Assembly (NCBI GenBank): GCA_020137815.1 | Contig: CM035362.1 | Coordinates: forward strand, 5,633,715-5,697,714 | Source of the DNA: Hormiphora californensis | Lineage: Eukaryota > Ctenophora > Tentaculata > Cydippida > Pleurobrachiidae | Reading direction: 5' to 3' | Length of the DNA: 64,000 nt | In this document: piece after piece, positions 25,201 to 37,388 of the stretch | How positions within the stretch are numbered: position 1 is the first letter of the stretch | Layout: the number at the start of each line of letters is the position of its first letter | The notes under the pieces: generated by a model | The model's database searches: none | Told to the model about the DNA's origin: nothing | Seen by the model: only the letters and a program-made list of their open reading frames with translations | Position numbers and translations under genes: made by a program

Positions 25201-28136
25201 GGTGGAAGAGGATTGGACTGCCGAGGAGGAGGAGGGAGAAATCCTAGAGGTGAGTGCACTACAGAGAGAATGGCCCTCGTTATCATCACCTGCATTTAGA
25301 CAACCAAGCGGGGGGCCACCTCCCGCCCGGGCAGTTAATTTTGCATTCTCCCAACCAACCTTTCAACCGTTACCCTTCTCGGGTATTGGACCAGTACCTG
25401 ACATGGAACTCCAGGATGTGAGGCCTCGCGAACTGGTGATCAAACCAGCGGTGCAACCAGTAACCAATAACAAACCACCAGCGGTGCAACCAGTTACCAA
25501 TAACAAACCACCACCATCATGGATACCAAGTATTGCGAGTGGGGTACCAGTTGTCAAGAAGCCGGTCGAGGAAATGCCAGTTTTGGTGAAGCCAGAAGTT
25601 CAAAAACAGGTGGAATTTGCACCATCAAGAGGACGAAAGCCGGCGGTATATGGAGGTCAAGATACTGTTTCCCCGGGTGAATTACAAGATGTTAATGAGG
25701 AATCGGATCCGGTAGAGATATGTCCCTCAGAAGTAGATGAGCTATCACTGGAAGAGGAATCTCTAGAAGACCTTGGAGGTCAAACACCAGTAGAGTTAGA
25801 TGGTTCACCAGACTTTGGAGGTCAGGAACCAGTAGAGTTAGATGGACTGTCTCCTATATACGAGTGTTCAGACGATTTTGAAGACCAAGTGCCGGTAGAG
25901 TTAGATGAAATATCTCCTATAGAGGATTGTCCGGAAGAAATTGGAGGTCAAGAGCCGGTAGAGTTAGATGGACTGCCTCCCTCAGACTTTGAAGGCCAGC
26001 AACCACTTGACATGACACCAGAAGAGTTAGATGATTCACCAGATTTTGAAGGTCAAGAACCACTAGACATGGCGCCGATAATTGAACCAGAGGAATGCCC
26101 ACAAGAAGAATCAGCACCACCACTAGCAGACGAATCTGGGCCAGAATCGGAGGGTTCAGTACCACCACCAGCAGACGAATCTGGCCCGGAATCGGAGGGT
26201 TCATCCTCGGGCTCCATTAACAATGGTGCCAAGTTCATGGCCCATCTCGCAGGAATGATTGACGGCAGAGGAAACGACGGTCCTGATTCAGAAGAGGAGC
26301 GAAAACGGGAAAAACTAAAAGATCTCTACGCAGAGTTTCTAAATGCCGATTCACTGCCCTCCAGCACTGATCCGATGAGTAGTATCAGTGATTTGAGTGA
26401 TAATCCTGAGGATCTAGAAGTTGAAACTCTTCTCGGTGCAGGGGGAAGGCTGTTCAGAAGATTAGAAGAGGAACAGACACCCCCTCACGCTGAGATCCGT
26501 GATCTTCAAGATCGGTTGAACAGACTAGATCGTTACTCGGAAACCGTTTCAGAAGATAATTCAAGAAGAATTGACACCCCGATCAACAACAGATATCGGA
26601 TCGTTAGACATCCTCGGAAACGAATGACAGCCTACCAAGAACGACCCATGTACTTTAAACCTGCATCTTATCACGGCCTCCAACGGATCACAGCTCAACT
26701 GCAACAACTCACCACCACAGTCAACCAAATGGAACAAACGTCATCGTGTGGACGTTGCTGTTGCCATGGTAACCAGCAACCACAGCAACCAATGATGCAC
26801 CCCATGATGATGATGCCTCAACAACAGCAAATGATGATGTTACCCCCGCAACAGCAACAAATGATGATGATGAATCAAATGATGCTGGGAGGAGGAGGTG
26901 GTAACATGATGCAAGGGAGTTCTTCTTCTGCTGCATTTTCAACTAGTAGTAGCTCTCACCAGCCTTGGCAGGAGATAAAAGATGAACAGCATCTGGAGGT
27001 GATCCTGTCCCATCCCCAGCTTCAGAACCCAATTATTGCCCAACAAGCATGGCCGTACATCAGTAAAGGCTACATTCCACCTTTCCTAGCTGATGTTCTC
27101 GCCCCACCTCCAGCCCCTCGCTCACCCCCTCCTCCTCCGGTAGTGATTACAGAATCCAAAACCACGGTAGTTCACTCCGCACCCCCTCCACCCCCACCCC
27201 AACCTCCTCCTCCCAAACTAACAAAAAAGAAGAAAGCCTCGATTATGAATCGGTGGAAGAAAGTCTCCAGTGCTATCCTGATATCACCATCACAGCTACA
27301 AAATATGATGAATGAAGGAGGGAAAGCCATGCAGGACATTGAGTCGGAGAGGAGGACGAGCATTGTCCAGATGCCGAGCGAGATAGCTACCCATGAAACG
27401 GCCAAGAAGTTCGCACAGCTGGTTGCGAAGTACAAGGCACGAGAGAAGCGAGGAAGTTTAGTTCCTGATGAGGATGCGGAAGAAGAACCTGCTCCAAACC
27501 AAGAAGATACACCACCCACAGAACGAGATGATCTTGCTCCTTTAGAACTAGAAGAAGAGGATGTTCCCCTGGAGCAAGGCCAAGTAGACCCCTCATGGAG
27601 ACCGCCCCGAGCGACCGGATCCCCGAAGAGATCGCCGACACCCAACACTGACCTTGATGTTATCGAGGAGGAGGTGGAGGATGGAGATGATGGGAGCGAG
27701 ATGATTGATCTGCCCGGTGAGTAGGTACATATCGACTACACCGAGAAGGATTGAGTTTTTAGGTAAAAAAGGGAGAGATTTTTGATGAAATATATTCCAG
27801 TTTATGAGTTTATGTTTTAGTATCTAATATATCATACACCAATGTATATTTTCACCAGTAACGCGTTTGGATTGGGCCGGGGCGGGGGACCGGGACGAAT
27901 CTCTCTCCTCGTCGGACCTCCCTTCATCATTCCATCTGTCAGAGGACCTCCCTGAGCTGGACTGTTGCCAAGATGGGACCACCAATAATAAATATCTGGA
28001 CGAGAATAATGACGTATGTTGTGGAGATATGCATAGTGGGAGGAGTGGGGATCAGGAGAGTAGCAGGTCGATCAGTGACAAAACTGTCAGCAAGCTGGTG
28101 GAGCATTTTGAGACTTTGAATGGGGAGGACAGTTGA
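22273..28136 (+). CDS. Large low-complexity, Pro/Gln/acid-rich protein, five exons, 1,697 residues, function unknown
   Basis: Exons 22273-23554, 23741-23931, 24151-24321, 24545-27716 and 27859-28136. Phases 1, 0, 0, 1 join cleanly and the total of 5,094 bp is divisible by three. The ATG sits in AAAATGG; a nearby upstream ATG is out of frame. Exon 1 carries YNNNGTGG repeats, a DPAICDYVPP repeat and a Cys/His stretch (CPVLICHRDHEHNWQEGC). Exon 4 starts MPAFNHTTAERSPSDDRLDE. It holds two DPGMVYGTIDAPPR copies, about seven GGQEPVELDG-type acidic repeats, and a Cys-rich CGRCCCHG followed by Met/Gln runs. It ends with proline stretches and a basic segment (KKKKASIMNRWKKVSSAI) before a charged helix (ETAKKFAQLVAKYKAREKR). 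No known domain was recognised; a scaffold or nuclear role is conceivable only by composition. In exon 3 the other open frame looks more protein-like but does not splice in phase. Confidence 0.7.
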
Positions 28137-28360
28137 GAAACAAATTAGTATCTGTAGGGTTGGTTGGTTGGTTGGTTTGGTATCTGTAGGGTGTGAAACA
28201 TATAAGAGTCGTGTATAGTGTAACTTTGCTATTATAGACGGCTAGTATAGTATGGTATAATATGAGTTTTGATTGTACTAATTGACAATTAGTGATTGTC
28301 ATGGTTCCTCTTTATACAAATTTGAATGACAGCCTTTTTATTGGGTGTTTTAAAAGAATT

Positions 28361-28366
28361 AATAAA
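28361..28366 (+). terminator. Possible polyadenylation signal of the 22.3-kb gene
   Basis: AATAAA 225 bp after the stop codon at 28136. It is the first canonical hexamer on this strand in the convergent intergenic region. Position and motif only. Confidence 0.4.
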
Positions 28367-28493
28367 TGGTCAATAACATACAACAATTTATGATACACAA
28401 AACATTCAACATTCAATATTCAACATAAACTTTACTACTTGTTAGTCGTTACTCGTTAGTTATCATTTTAATGGATCATATATTCTCCCATAA

Positions 28494-28547
28494 TGGAAGC
28501 TCTTACGGTTTTCCTACGGTAGTCCGGAAAAACCGTAAGAGCTTCCA
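28494..28547. repeat. Perfect 19-bp-arm hairpin in a convergent intergenic region
   Basis: TGGAAGCTCTTACGGTTTT at 28494-28512 is exactly inverted at 28529-28547, with a 16-bp loop. It lies between two convergent 3' ends. It could be a tiny foldback element or a structured RNA segment. Confidence 0.75.
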
Positions 28548-28962
28548 CTACCATTTTAACAGTCATGAAATTCATACACACTCTCTAACTCTCAACATTT
28601 CATTGACTTATTGAGTTTATCTTGATAAAGTACAGTCTTCCCCTACAGCTACACATTCTCATAATCTCATATACTCCTAAATATTTCTGACCACTCCATT
28701 GTATATACCCTTCTACTGTAACCACGTACCCTGTACCCATGAACTGCACCTTCCCGGGTATTACTACACTCACACTTTTAACGGTAACCATGGTAACCCT
28801 TTCTCTTAGTCTCATAACGGCTCTGACACAGAACACTCAGTCGCGGTGATACGCAGGGGCACGGAGAAAAACCCCTTTCCCGGGTATTAATTACTTAATT
28901 ATTAATTTCCCGGGTTATAATTACATGAACAAGCTAGGGAAGAATTAAAGTCTCAGACATCA

Positions 28963-31900
28963 TTAATTTTGTTTGGGATGCCCCTTTAAATGTTCATCAA
29001 TAGTATTAGCAATGTTCAGCACGAATATGAACACTCCCAGAAGTATGAAGACCGATCCAACTATGAGGTGGGGGTAGTTCACTTCTCTGAGGGCTATCTT
29101 CGCTATAATACATCCTGCAGAGGAGAGGGAATTGTAAAATTATGCACCCTGTAGGGGAGAGGGAATTGGAAAAGAGGGGGAGGGGGAGAACAAGGCCATG
29201 AAATACAGCTGTCACCAAGAGAACAATATACTTCGATGACCCAAAGCCTCACCCGCATTTTTGGAACTATCATTATGTCACGAGGGGACTGGCAATTGCC
29301 AGTGCAATTTAATACAATTCGCCTTGAAACACTTGCCAGTGCAACTTAATACAATTCACCTTGAAACACTTGCCAGTACAATTTAACATATTACTCACCT
29401 GGAAAGACGAACATGAAGGTGGCTGCGAAACTCCCTGCAATGCTGATAACATCATTGAGCTGTGTTGCAAAGGTTGCAACCACTAGGGAAACAAAGAACC
29501 AGGCCAGGATGGAGATGATCCTGAATTTGTTGTTACCCGGTTGGAGGGGTGTCAGGGTGATTACAAGACCTTCTAGAGCTTGTCTTCCTGCAGTAGTAAG
29601 AAGCTCATCACAACATCATGATGGGGTGATCAATTAAGTATTAGAAGATCATCATGATCAATTTCATGGGAATTGAGGGAGGATTGAATTGTGCTAGCGA
29701 TTATTTTATCTCAACTTGACAATCAATAGGAGTTTCCATGGTAACTTGACAATCAATAACTAGGAGTTTCCATGGTAACGTACCGATAAATAATATGACG
29801 GGGTATGTCATACAAATTGAAACAGTCACGGCCACTCTTCCTGAAAAAAACCAAAGTGAATTTCAGGAAATATTAAAGCTTTGAAACTCTAGGATCTATA
29901 TCTCCCTCTTAGCAGGGCGCTCTTAAAATGTCAACAGAGATTCGATATGTCTGAACCACACATGTTACTGTTAGAGTGCGTTCTACTAACACAGACACGG
30001 TGGTGGAAACTCTCCTTTCTTCTTACCAATTGTAATGAGGATGGAATTGGCGGGAAAGTTGAGGATGACGTCAGGTCTGACGTCACCGCCAAACATTGCC
30101 AGACCAGCCAGCCCAACTATAACGTAGAATAACGTAGCAAGAAACATAGCAACACCCACCACAACTGAGAGAGGGGAAATTAGTATTAATTTCCTATATC
30201 GGGTGAAGTTTATCATCTCAGTAAATCGGGGTTCCAGTAAATCGAGGTTCGGTAAACCGACTGCACTAACCTATAATGTGGTATGGAGGGTGTTGGTATA
30301 CAAGTGTGGAACCTTATCTGAATACAAACCACTAACCAGGAACCGACCGAATCAGAAACACTGGTCCCTGATTGGCTGATAACCAGTCACGTGATACTAA
30401 CCAAGGTATTTAGTGGTGGATCGTTGTCTCATTTCCCCGTACAGTGGAACTGATGTCATGTGACACTGATAGGCAAATGATAGCGCTGGCATTATTCCAA
30501 TTATCTTGATAGGATCTCCATCACCAACGGGGTACCTGCAATTAAACAACCAATCAGAACTCGTTATTTAGGTCACGTGACTGGTTATCAGCCAATCAGG
30601 GTACCTGCAAATAAACACATGGCACTGTTAGGAACTGAACAGGATACCTGCAATTAAACATATTTCATGATGAACTGAACAGGGTACCTGGGACACATTT
30701 CATGATGGTCACCATGGCAACCTGCATGCAATTAAACACATTTCATGTTGAACTGAACAGGCCGGTACCTGCAATAATAGACACATTTCATGTTGAACTG
30801 AACAGGGCATGCAATTAGACACATTTCATGTTGAACTGAACAGGGCACCTGCATGCAATTAGACACATTTCATGATGGTCACCATGGCAACCTGCATGCA
30901 ATTAGACACATTTCATGTTGAAATGATTGAACTGATTGAACTGAACAGGGTACCTGCATGCAACACGGGACACAAATAACAATTGCTTGAGAATTGCAAT
31001 AAAATCATTTTATGTTGCAAAACACGAGAATCTGACCAATATTGCCCCCACCCCGACAAGAAAAAAAGGTTGTGCAAGTTTTTAATTACAGCTAATTACC
31101 ATGGGTTTTTAATTACAGATAATTACCATGGGTTAATATCGGCTCTTACTCCAGATGTAATATACTGGGAAACAACAGCTGCAACCAAGTAGAACACACT
31201 GATTACCGAGAAGAAACTAACCTAGGGGGACAGAGGGTTACCATGGTGATATGGGGGAGAATTTTAAAACCAACCTAGGGGGTTGCTATGGCCACGGAGG
31301 AGAATGGGGGACGGGTTGAGGGAAAGTGTACAAATTTAAAAGTTAGAATCAAGAATAATTGTAATACGTAGATAATAATTGTACTTTTATTTATACTTAC
31401 ATAACTAAATGCACTGATGGATTTAAACCAGATAAGAGGGAAGATGATGACAACACAAGATGCAGGGATGACAAAGTGCCTGTCACAATAAAACTCATGG
31501 CTTGCCTCTGAAAATAAATGAAATGGTTAGCAGTGTACTTGAGCTTTAAAGGTGGCGATCATATAAATCTTTTCGACCACTCGTAATTGTATTGGGGTGA
31601 AACTTTAATTTAACTTATTGAACAAAAAGAATGCAAATTGTATGTAATTGATGTTTTTATCATAATTACTGCAGTCAGACCCCAATTTACCGGGATGCTC
31701 GGGGAAAAGGTTTTGCCCGGTATATAGGGACCCGGTAAATCGGAGTCCGACTGTATAGTGCATTAGCAGTTTACCCACCGGTAGTTTTAGTAAGACAATA
31801 GCAGACCTCCGTTAACTGATCACCAATTGTCACCATGTAAGCGATACAAGAGCAGGAGGTGTAGAGAAATAGACAGATTTGGGTACACACCTAGAAATGG

Positions 31901-33255
31901 TGGGTTTATTAGGTAAAAATTTCCTACAAATTAATTAACTAATCAATTAATTAATTAGTTAATCAATTAATTAATTTATTAATTAACTTTTTACCCGTAT
32001 CCTATTCCCGCAGATCATCCCCACAAGTTCGTAATAGTTGGTGGCTCCCGTCTTATCAACAGATATAGCCAGAACCATGTGTGTTATCACTAGATGGGGG
32101 TTGCTATGGTGAAATGGGGGAGAGTTTGGGGTTGCCATGGTGAAATGGGGGAGAGTTTGGTGTTGCCATGGTGAAATGGGGGAGAGTTTGGGGTTGCCAT
32201 GGTGAAATGGGGGAGAGTTTGTTGTTGCTATGGTGAAATGGGGGAGAGTTTGGGGTTTCCATGGTAAACCCATTTTATGGTGAAATGGGGGAGAGCTGGG
32301 GGATTATATATCCCTTTGTAATATATCACCAGATCATTTATCTCTTAAATTTTAAAACATTCCCACCTAGGATCAAGATGGGGCGGTCAATACTGGCGAA
32401 TATATCTAGAGTTTAACTCACTTGCACACAGAAGAAGAAACACCAGAATCTCAATGGCGGTTATCAGACCGGCTGTCGAGAAAGTGTATGGAAACTCCAG
32501 TATTCCCGCACCTATAAAAACAAGCGATGATTTAACCTAAAACTGTTTCCCGAAAAGAAAAACGAAAACGCACGTAAATTTTGAAACCTTTTTTTTTACC
32601 CACACACCGTCATACTCTCATACTCCCTCTCTCTGCTCACTTGTCTCGAAAGTCTACATCTTCCACACTGACTGTGATGATTTAACTAAAAACAAGTGGT
32701 ACAATTTCCACTCCATTGGAAATTTGGGCGGCCTACCACTAGAATTAGTATTATTTTGAGACGACGTCACCCCAAGTCTGATGAGGTCTGTCTGGCATGG
32801 CGCCGCAGACCCCATCTGAGCACACTGTCGCCGCCAGACAGGGTAAGATAGGGCTGGACTTCTCACCCGCAGTTGTAACTAACCAAGTACAGCATTCATC
32901 AAAATAAAAACTGCTCCAATAAGACCGCCTCCTTCACTTTCATCTTCAGGTTCTGGACCAAGTTCAGTTTGGGTTGATATTGAGATGGACCTACAGATGA
33001 ACAATTGTGAGTACAGGCAAGATAAATTCTTGCTCCTTACCTTGATCTAAAGACCCTATAATCTCTCTGCGCCCGCCCTCTTTAACGAATTTAAAGGATG
33101 GGCGTTAGAACATAACAATCCTCATTCCTCACTTCAATCTAAAGAAGTGAAGACCCCTACCTTGATCCAAGGACACGTGAGAATGTTGTAATGGAAGTAT
33201 CAGGGGTGTCATCACCACCACCTCGTGACGTGTTATCTGTCTTAACAGTACTCAT
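28963..33255 (-). CDS. SLC38-family sodium-coupled neutral amino-acid transporter (SLC38A7/A8-like), 12 exons, 456 residues
   Basis: Exons (high to low): 33255-33161, 32990-32884, 32511-32422, 32089-31995, 31890-31779, 31507-31401, 31221-31127, 30535-30402, 30164-30027, 29840-29784, 29587-29399, 29114-28963. All phases agree and the sum is 457 codons. A short hydrophilic N-terminus (MSTVKTDNTSRGG) is followed by GGGLIGAVFILMNAVLGAGI, the broken first membrane helix of the amino-acid transporter (Aa_trans) fold. Then come FLYTSCSCIAYMVTIGDQL, FYCDRHFVIPASCVVIIF, LSFAYQCHMTSVPLYGEM and ISIAGSFAATFMFVFPG, ending DEHLKGHPKQN. Length and order match SLC38A7 and A8 (about 460 residues). These move glutamine and related amino acids with sodium across lysosomal or plasma membranes. 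The exact paralogue is uncertain. Exon 31779-31890 uses a GTGGGT donor chosen by phase. Several introns hold minisatellites. Confidence 0.9.
29288..29393. repeat. 46-bp repeat, 2.5 copies, next to an exon
   Basis: Unit CTTGCCAGTGCAATTTAATA plus ACAATTC(G/A)CCTTGAAACA repeats with few changes and ends just before the donor of SLC38 exon 29399-29587. Confidence 0.7.
30541..30600. repeat. Dispersed repeat copy with GTCACGTGAC between two CCAAT boxes (SLC38 intron)
   Basis: Contains CCAATCAG at 30550, GTCACGTGAC at 30572-30581 and AGCCAATCAGG at about 30590. A near-identical 57-bp copy is at 49680-49740, and an inverted partial copy ending GTCACGTGAT is at about 30340-30395. GTCACGTGAC is the consensus of the CLEAR element bound by TFEB-type factors, and CCAAT boxes bind NF-Y. 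Binding is not shown; the repeat could be a decayed mobile element. Confidence 0.55.
30595..30962. repeat. Irregular minisatellite in an SLC38 intron
   Basis: About seven diverged units of roughly 45 bp built on GCAATTAAACACATTTCATG and TTGAACTGAACAGGGTACCT. Two units instead contain GATGGTCACCATGGCAACCT. It lies in the intron 30536-31126. Confidence 0.75.
31672..31753. mobile_element. Small inverted-repeat element with CAGTC(G/A)GACCCC ends, copy 1
   Basis: Left end CAGTCAGACCCCAATTTACC and right end GGTAAATCGGAGTCCGACTG form imperfect terminal inverted repeats around a short AT/GC centre. Related copies occur at 47620-47736, 59062-59245 and 63637-63675, and a decayed one near 30212-30262. 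CAG...CTG ends and small size recall pogo/Tigger-type MITEs; this is a similarity of style, not a database match. Confidence 0.6.
31925..31986. repeat. AATTAATTAA-type palindromic AT repeat
   Basis: AATTAATTAACTAATCAATT and its inversion alternate over about 60 bp in an SLC38 intron. Confidence 0.7.
32095..32300. repeat. 30-bp minisatellite with a GCCATGG core (SLC38 intron)
   Basis: About six to seven copies of GGGTTGCCATGGTGAAATGG plus GGGAGAGTTT in the intron 32090-32421. Confidence 0.85.
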
Positions 33256-34142
33256 ACTATCTATAAGATGATTGAATATCAATACCACACTCGCCAGCTG
33301 CTGATTCATGCATCTTGCGTAACGCCCTGCTCATGCTTGACCCTGTTTTTTGAACAACATAAATGTAAATGTAATGTATGTAAATGTAAATTATGCACTT
33401 AATATCCCACTCAATAGTGAATATATACCCAGAAAAATGGTGCCAACGCACTCTCTAAAGTATCACTTTCTCAAGTGGATTACATTGTCTTTATGAACTT
33501 CAGGAAATATTTGCTCGCAACAACCGGAGCAACTTCAAAACACAACTTATTAAAAAACACTAAAAAAGAATAAATTAAATTGTTAATAAATTAGCCCTCG
33601 ATCATACAAATGTCCAGAACGCTTGGTTTGGTATCGGTAAGGGGCCCTTACTTAGGGCGCCTGTGCATCGTCGGCACGGATGAGTATTTCATTCGTCAAA
33701 TATCGGGAATCTCGTTCGCACTCCCATAACCAGTACCACTCCCTGCAGGGAGGGTGGGTGGTGAGAAAATGCCGATTTTCAGAACAAATACGTACCAAAC
33801 TAAAAAGAGTCTGGAACCTGGAATCGTGTCTTTTTTCGTATAAAGGAAATGGTTTCGGAGTAGAATTCCTTGCGCCTGTCACAAATTCTAATGGGCTGCC
33901 CACTCCAAAACCTTCCCTACTTCTCCGGCAAAACCGTCAGATGTGGACGGAAGTCTGAAGTAAAAAATAAAATGAAAGTCTGAAAATTTGCAAATTTTCA
34001 GACTTTCATTTTATTTTATTTGACTGAGGCCGAGCGCGCGGCCTTGAAATATTGCGCGGCGTATGCTTGCAGCAGACTCTAGTTATTTTCGCTCCATCGG
34101 TAAATTATTTGGGCACGTCGTACTGCAGACTTTGTAGCGCGA
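33256..34142. other. Upstream flank of the SLC38 gene, no further gene seen
   Basis: AT-rich sequence with ATGTAAATGTAA repeats (33360-33395) and a perfect palindrome at 33964-34017 (27-bp arms, no loop, core GAAAATTTGCAAATTTTC). Open frames at 33652-33958 lack splice or domain support. The 5' UTR and promoter of SLC38 should be near 33256, but no motif was decisive. Confidence 0.5.
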
Positions 34143-34195
34143 TACGTACAGGGGAGTTAATTGTACTGACAGTACAATTAACTCCCCTGTACGTA
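34143..34195. repeat. Perfect 26-bp-arm palindrome
   Basis: TACGTACAGGGGAGTTAATT plus GTACTG at 34143-34168 is exactly inverted at 34170-34195 around one A. A weaker inverted match (AGACTTTGT / ACAAAGTCT) continues outward to about 34125-34211. It sits at the start of a segment that recurs at 40167 onward. Confidence 0.85.
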
Positions 34196-34727
34196 GCGCA
34201 CGACAAAGTCTAGTCGCGCCACCCCCGTACGTCTCCGAGTCAGACTTCGCTGGCCGCTGCCAAAGACAGCACCGTAAGAATGAAAACACAAAAACTTGTT
34301 GCTGGAAATGTAAAAAACAAAGATAAAAACATATTATATGCACTGCACTGGAAACAACCAACTTTCATTATCATGATTATGACGTTCTGTATGGCGACAG
34401 TGCGCTCAGATCTGGGGTCGAGGCGCCAGACAGATGACGTTAAAAATTCTAATTTCACGTTTGTTCACTGTCTGACCCGGGCCGATCTGAGAGTGAGAAT
34501 CAAAACGGTGTCTGGCGCCCCAGACAGTTTGTTCACCGTGAAGCACTTATTACACTTGGTAAAGTTGAAGTTGATGTTTGTAATATTACCAACTGTAACT
34601 TACAGTGTAAATATCACGCTACATGCAGTGTATCTGTTTGGCGCCGCGGACCCCATCTGAGTGCACTGTTGAGAATCAGATCCCAATCAGATCGGGCCTG
34701 GCGCCGCCAGACAGTGGTTTATCACTG
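34176..34727. repeat. Repeat segment, copy 1 of the duplicated block
   Basis: From GTACGTAGCGC to GCCAGACAGTGGTTT this segment is found again at 40190-40620 plus 41563-41655, where a 941-bp palindrome interrupts it. It contains several TCTGGCGCC...GCCAGACA inverted motifs. No coding frame is supported. Confidence 0.75.
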
Positions 34728-35076
34728 CGCTGGCAAGCGCAAAGGTGGCCCCATTCCATCCCCCAAAAACTTTTCCTGAAAAAGTGGGCCCGCTTGCCAA
34801 CAGCGTAGATATAACAATTTTGAAGTTTCAGCCCATTTTGGCACTTTTCGACCCCTCCTAACTCCGGAACCAGATGAGCTAGGAGGCTGAAATTTGGTAC
34901 TGAGAAGCTTCACATAGACCTCTACTGACGGTAAAAATTTCAAGTAGCTAGCTCATTCCGGTCGCAAGTTATGACACCACCCCCAAAACAGAAAATTCAG
35001 TGTGGCGATAGATAGATAGATATATAGCTGATTGTCCTTGCCTCGGATAGTGCTCTACTCACCAGGAGGAGCTGTT
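34728..35076. other. Left flank of the retroelement, repeat-like, no gene
   Basis: Present only in copy 1 of the duplicated block, so it belongs to material inserted there. Includes CTAACTCCGGAACC and GCTGAAATTTGG motifs seen in related form in other palindromic elements of this window, and a short GATA run at about 35007. Confidence 0.45.
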
Positions 35077-35206
35077 TACAAATAAAAACAAGGAAGTTTA
35101 GTTCAACAGTTTACACATGTTTCAATACAAAATTGTATTTCATCAGAACTGAATCACACTTGTCCCGTTCCAGGTTTCTTGCTTGCTCCTTCATAAAGCC
35201 ATCCAA

Positions 35207-35970
35207 TTAGAGATTGTATTTCTTGTGATGTCTGCAACTACCCATGATCTCGCTTCTCCGGTTTAGGAGTTGGTGGTTCCTGGACTCCATCAAAATCTCC
35301 ATCTTCTCGGTAGTGCACAGGTCACAGAACCGATCCCCAATTCCGTACGGTCTTCCCTTTTTCCTCACTTTCCAAGTGATCCCGAATGTGATCCCCCTGT
35401 CCTTCAACTCCCACACCTTTTCAGACAGCCTTGTAGATGTTCTTTTTTCGGAGTTGTTGAATGTGTGCTTGTGCTGGCTGAATCGGGTTTTAAATGAGTT
35501 CCCTGTTAACCCGATGTAGAGAAATTTCTGGTTGCAGCTGGTCTTCAGTTGAGCTTCGTATACCAATGATTCGGTGAGGCACTTTCCATCCAATGGACAA
35601 CTTCCCTTGTCCTTACAGTTGCATAATTTATCAGGCACATCTGTTGGTTTCGGGCCCCCATGTGTGAGTTTTTTGTTGTGGGCCTTTATCCTCGATTCCA
35701 TGTTTTTCATGCAACTGTATGATACCTTGAGAGTGTTTTTGTTGAAGATCTGGCTGTAAATGTGTCCTGCTGGAAAGTGCCTTGCCACTAAACCAAGAAA
35801 CTTTCGTCCCAGGTCCGTTTCAACATCCACAGAAAATGGTGGGTTAAACCATATTACCCTTCGCCGTCCTTTCCTTTTCTTTTTCCCTTTTCTCGCCACG
35901 TCTTTATATTCCGTTGAGAAGCCCTTGTAACCACTCTGCTCCAAAGCTCCTTGGTAGTGATATCGTGCCG
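35207..35970 (-). pseudogene. GIY-YIG end of a Penelope-like element, inverted partial copy
   Basis: Inverted copy of the C-terminal half only: it begins at ARYHYQGALEQSGYKGF and runs through the Cys cluster (CNCKDKGSCPLDGKC) and the YIGLTGNSF GIY-YIG endonuclease core to CRHHKKYNL. No reverse-transcriptase part precedes it; open sequence upstream to 36040 is the antisense of the other copy. It is not an independent gene. Confidence 0.8.
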
Positions 35971-37388
35971 GAACGGATGAAGTACTGCAATGGTTTAAGG
36001 GGAAAAGATCTAATGGGTTCAAGTTCATTTCGTATGACATAGAAGCATTTTACCCTTCAATTGGGGAGGAGCTGCTGGACAGGGCTCTCCGGTTTGTTGG
36101 GCAGTTCATAGATATTAGTGAGGAGGATTGGGAGGTCATACATCACAGTCGGAAGTCAATGTTGTTTGACATGAATGGGGAAATATGGCACAGGAAAGAG
36201 TCCATTTTCGATGTCACTATGGGGGCCTACGATGGAGCTGAAACATGCGAAATTGTGGGTCTATACATGCTCAACAAGGTCTCGAGCTGTATCCCAAAAG
36301 AGAGCCATGGGTTGTACAGGGATGATGGGCTGATCATCGTGGAAGAGCCAAACGGACCCAAAATGGAGAGGATCAGGAAAGATTTGATATCAATCTTCCA
36401 GGAGGAAGGGTTGAAAATCGAGGTATCAATGCCATCGGAGTACATCAACTTTCTTGACACCACGATGAGAAATGATGGTACATTCATGCCATTTCGCAAG
36501 GATGGAAAAACCTCGAATTATGTTCATAGCTCATCCAACCATCCGCCAACTGTGCTGAAGAACATCCCTGACATGGTAATGGATCGCATAAGACGATTGT
36601 CATCCAGTCCAAGTGCTTTCCAAGCGGCACGATATCACTACCAAGGAGCTTTGGAGCAGAGTGGTTACAAGGGCTTCTCAACGGAATATAAAGACGTGGC
36701 GAGAAAAGGGAAAAAGAAAAGGAAAGGACGGCGAAGGGTAATATGGTTTAACCCACCATTTTCTGTGGATGTTGAAACGGACCTGGGACGAAAGTTTCTT
36801 GGTTTAGTGGCAAGGCACTTTCCAGCAGGACACATTTACAGCCAGATCTTCAACAAAAACACTCTCAAGGTATCATACAGTTGCATGAAAAACATGGAAT
36901 CGAGGATAAAGGCCCACAACAAAAAACTCACACATGGGGGCCCGAAACCAACAGATGTGCCTGATAAATTATGCAACTGTAAGGACAAGGGAAGTTGTCC
37001 ATTGGATGGAAAGTGCCTCACCGAATCATTGGTATACGAAGCTCAACTGAAGACCAGCTGCAACCAGAAATTTCTCTACATCGGGTTAACAGGGAACTCA
37101 TTTAAAACCCGATTCAGCCAGCACAAGCACACATTCAACAACTCCGAAAAAAGAACATCTACAAGGCTGTCTGAAAAGGTGTGGGAGTTGAAGGACAGGG
37201 GGATCACATTCGGGATCACTTGGAAAGTGAGGAAAAAGGGAAGACCGTACAGAATTGGGGATCGGTTCTGTGACCTGTGCACTACCGAGAAGATGGAGAT
37301 TTTGATGGAGTCCAGGAACCACCAACTCCTAAACCGGAGAAGCGAGATCATGGGTAGTTGCAGACATCACAAGAAATACAATCTCTAA
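35971..37388 (+). pseudogene. Penelope-like reverse transcriptase / GIY-YIG endonuclease, 5'-truncated
   Basis: The open frame runs in from 35971 without a start and to the stop at 37388. The reverse-transcriptase palm shows motif A (FISYDIEAFYPSI), a FDVTMGAYDGAETCEIVGLY segment and the catalytic YRDD box (HGLYRDDGL). A linker and Cys cluster (CNCKDKGSCPLDGKC) follow, then the GIY-YIG nuclease (VYEA...KFLYIGLTGNSFKTRF). Such proteins copy RNA at a nicked target. The N-terminal fingers are missing, so this copy cannot encode a full protein. It sits within a block inserted between exons of neighbouring genes. Confidence 0.85.
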
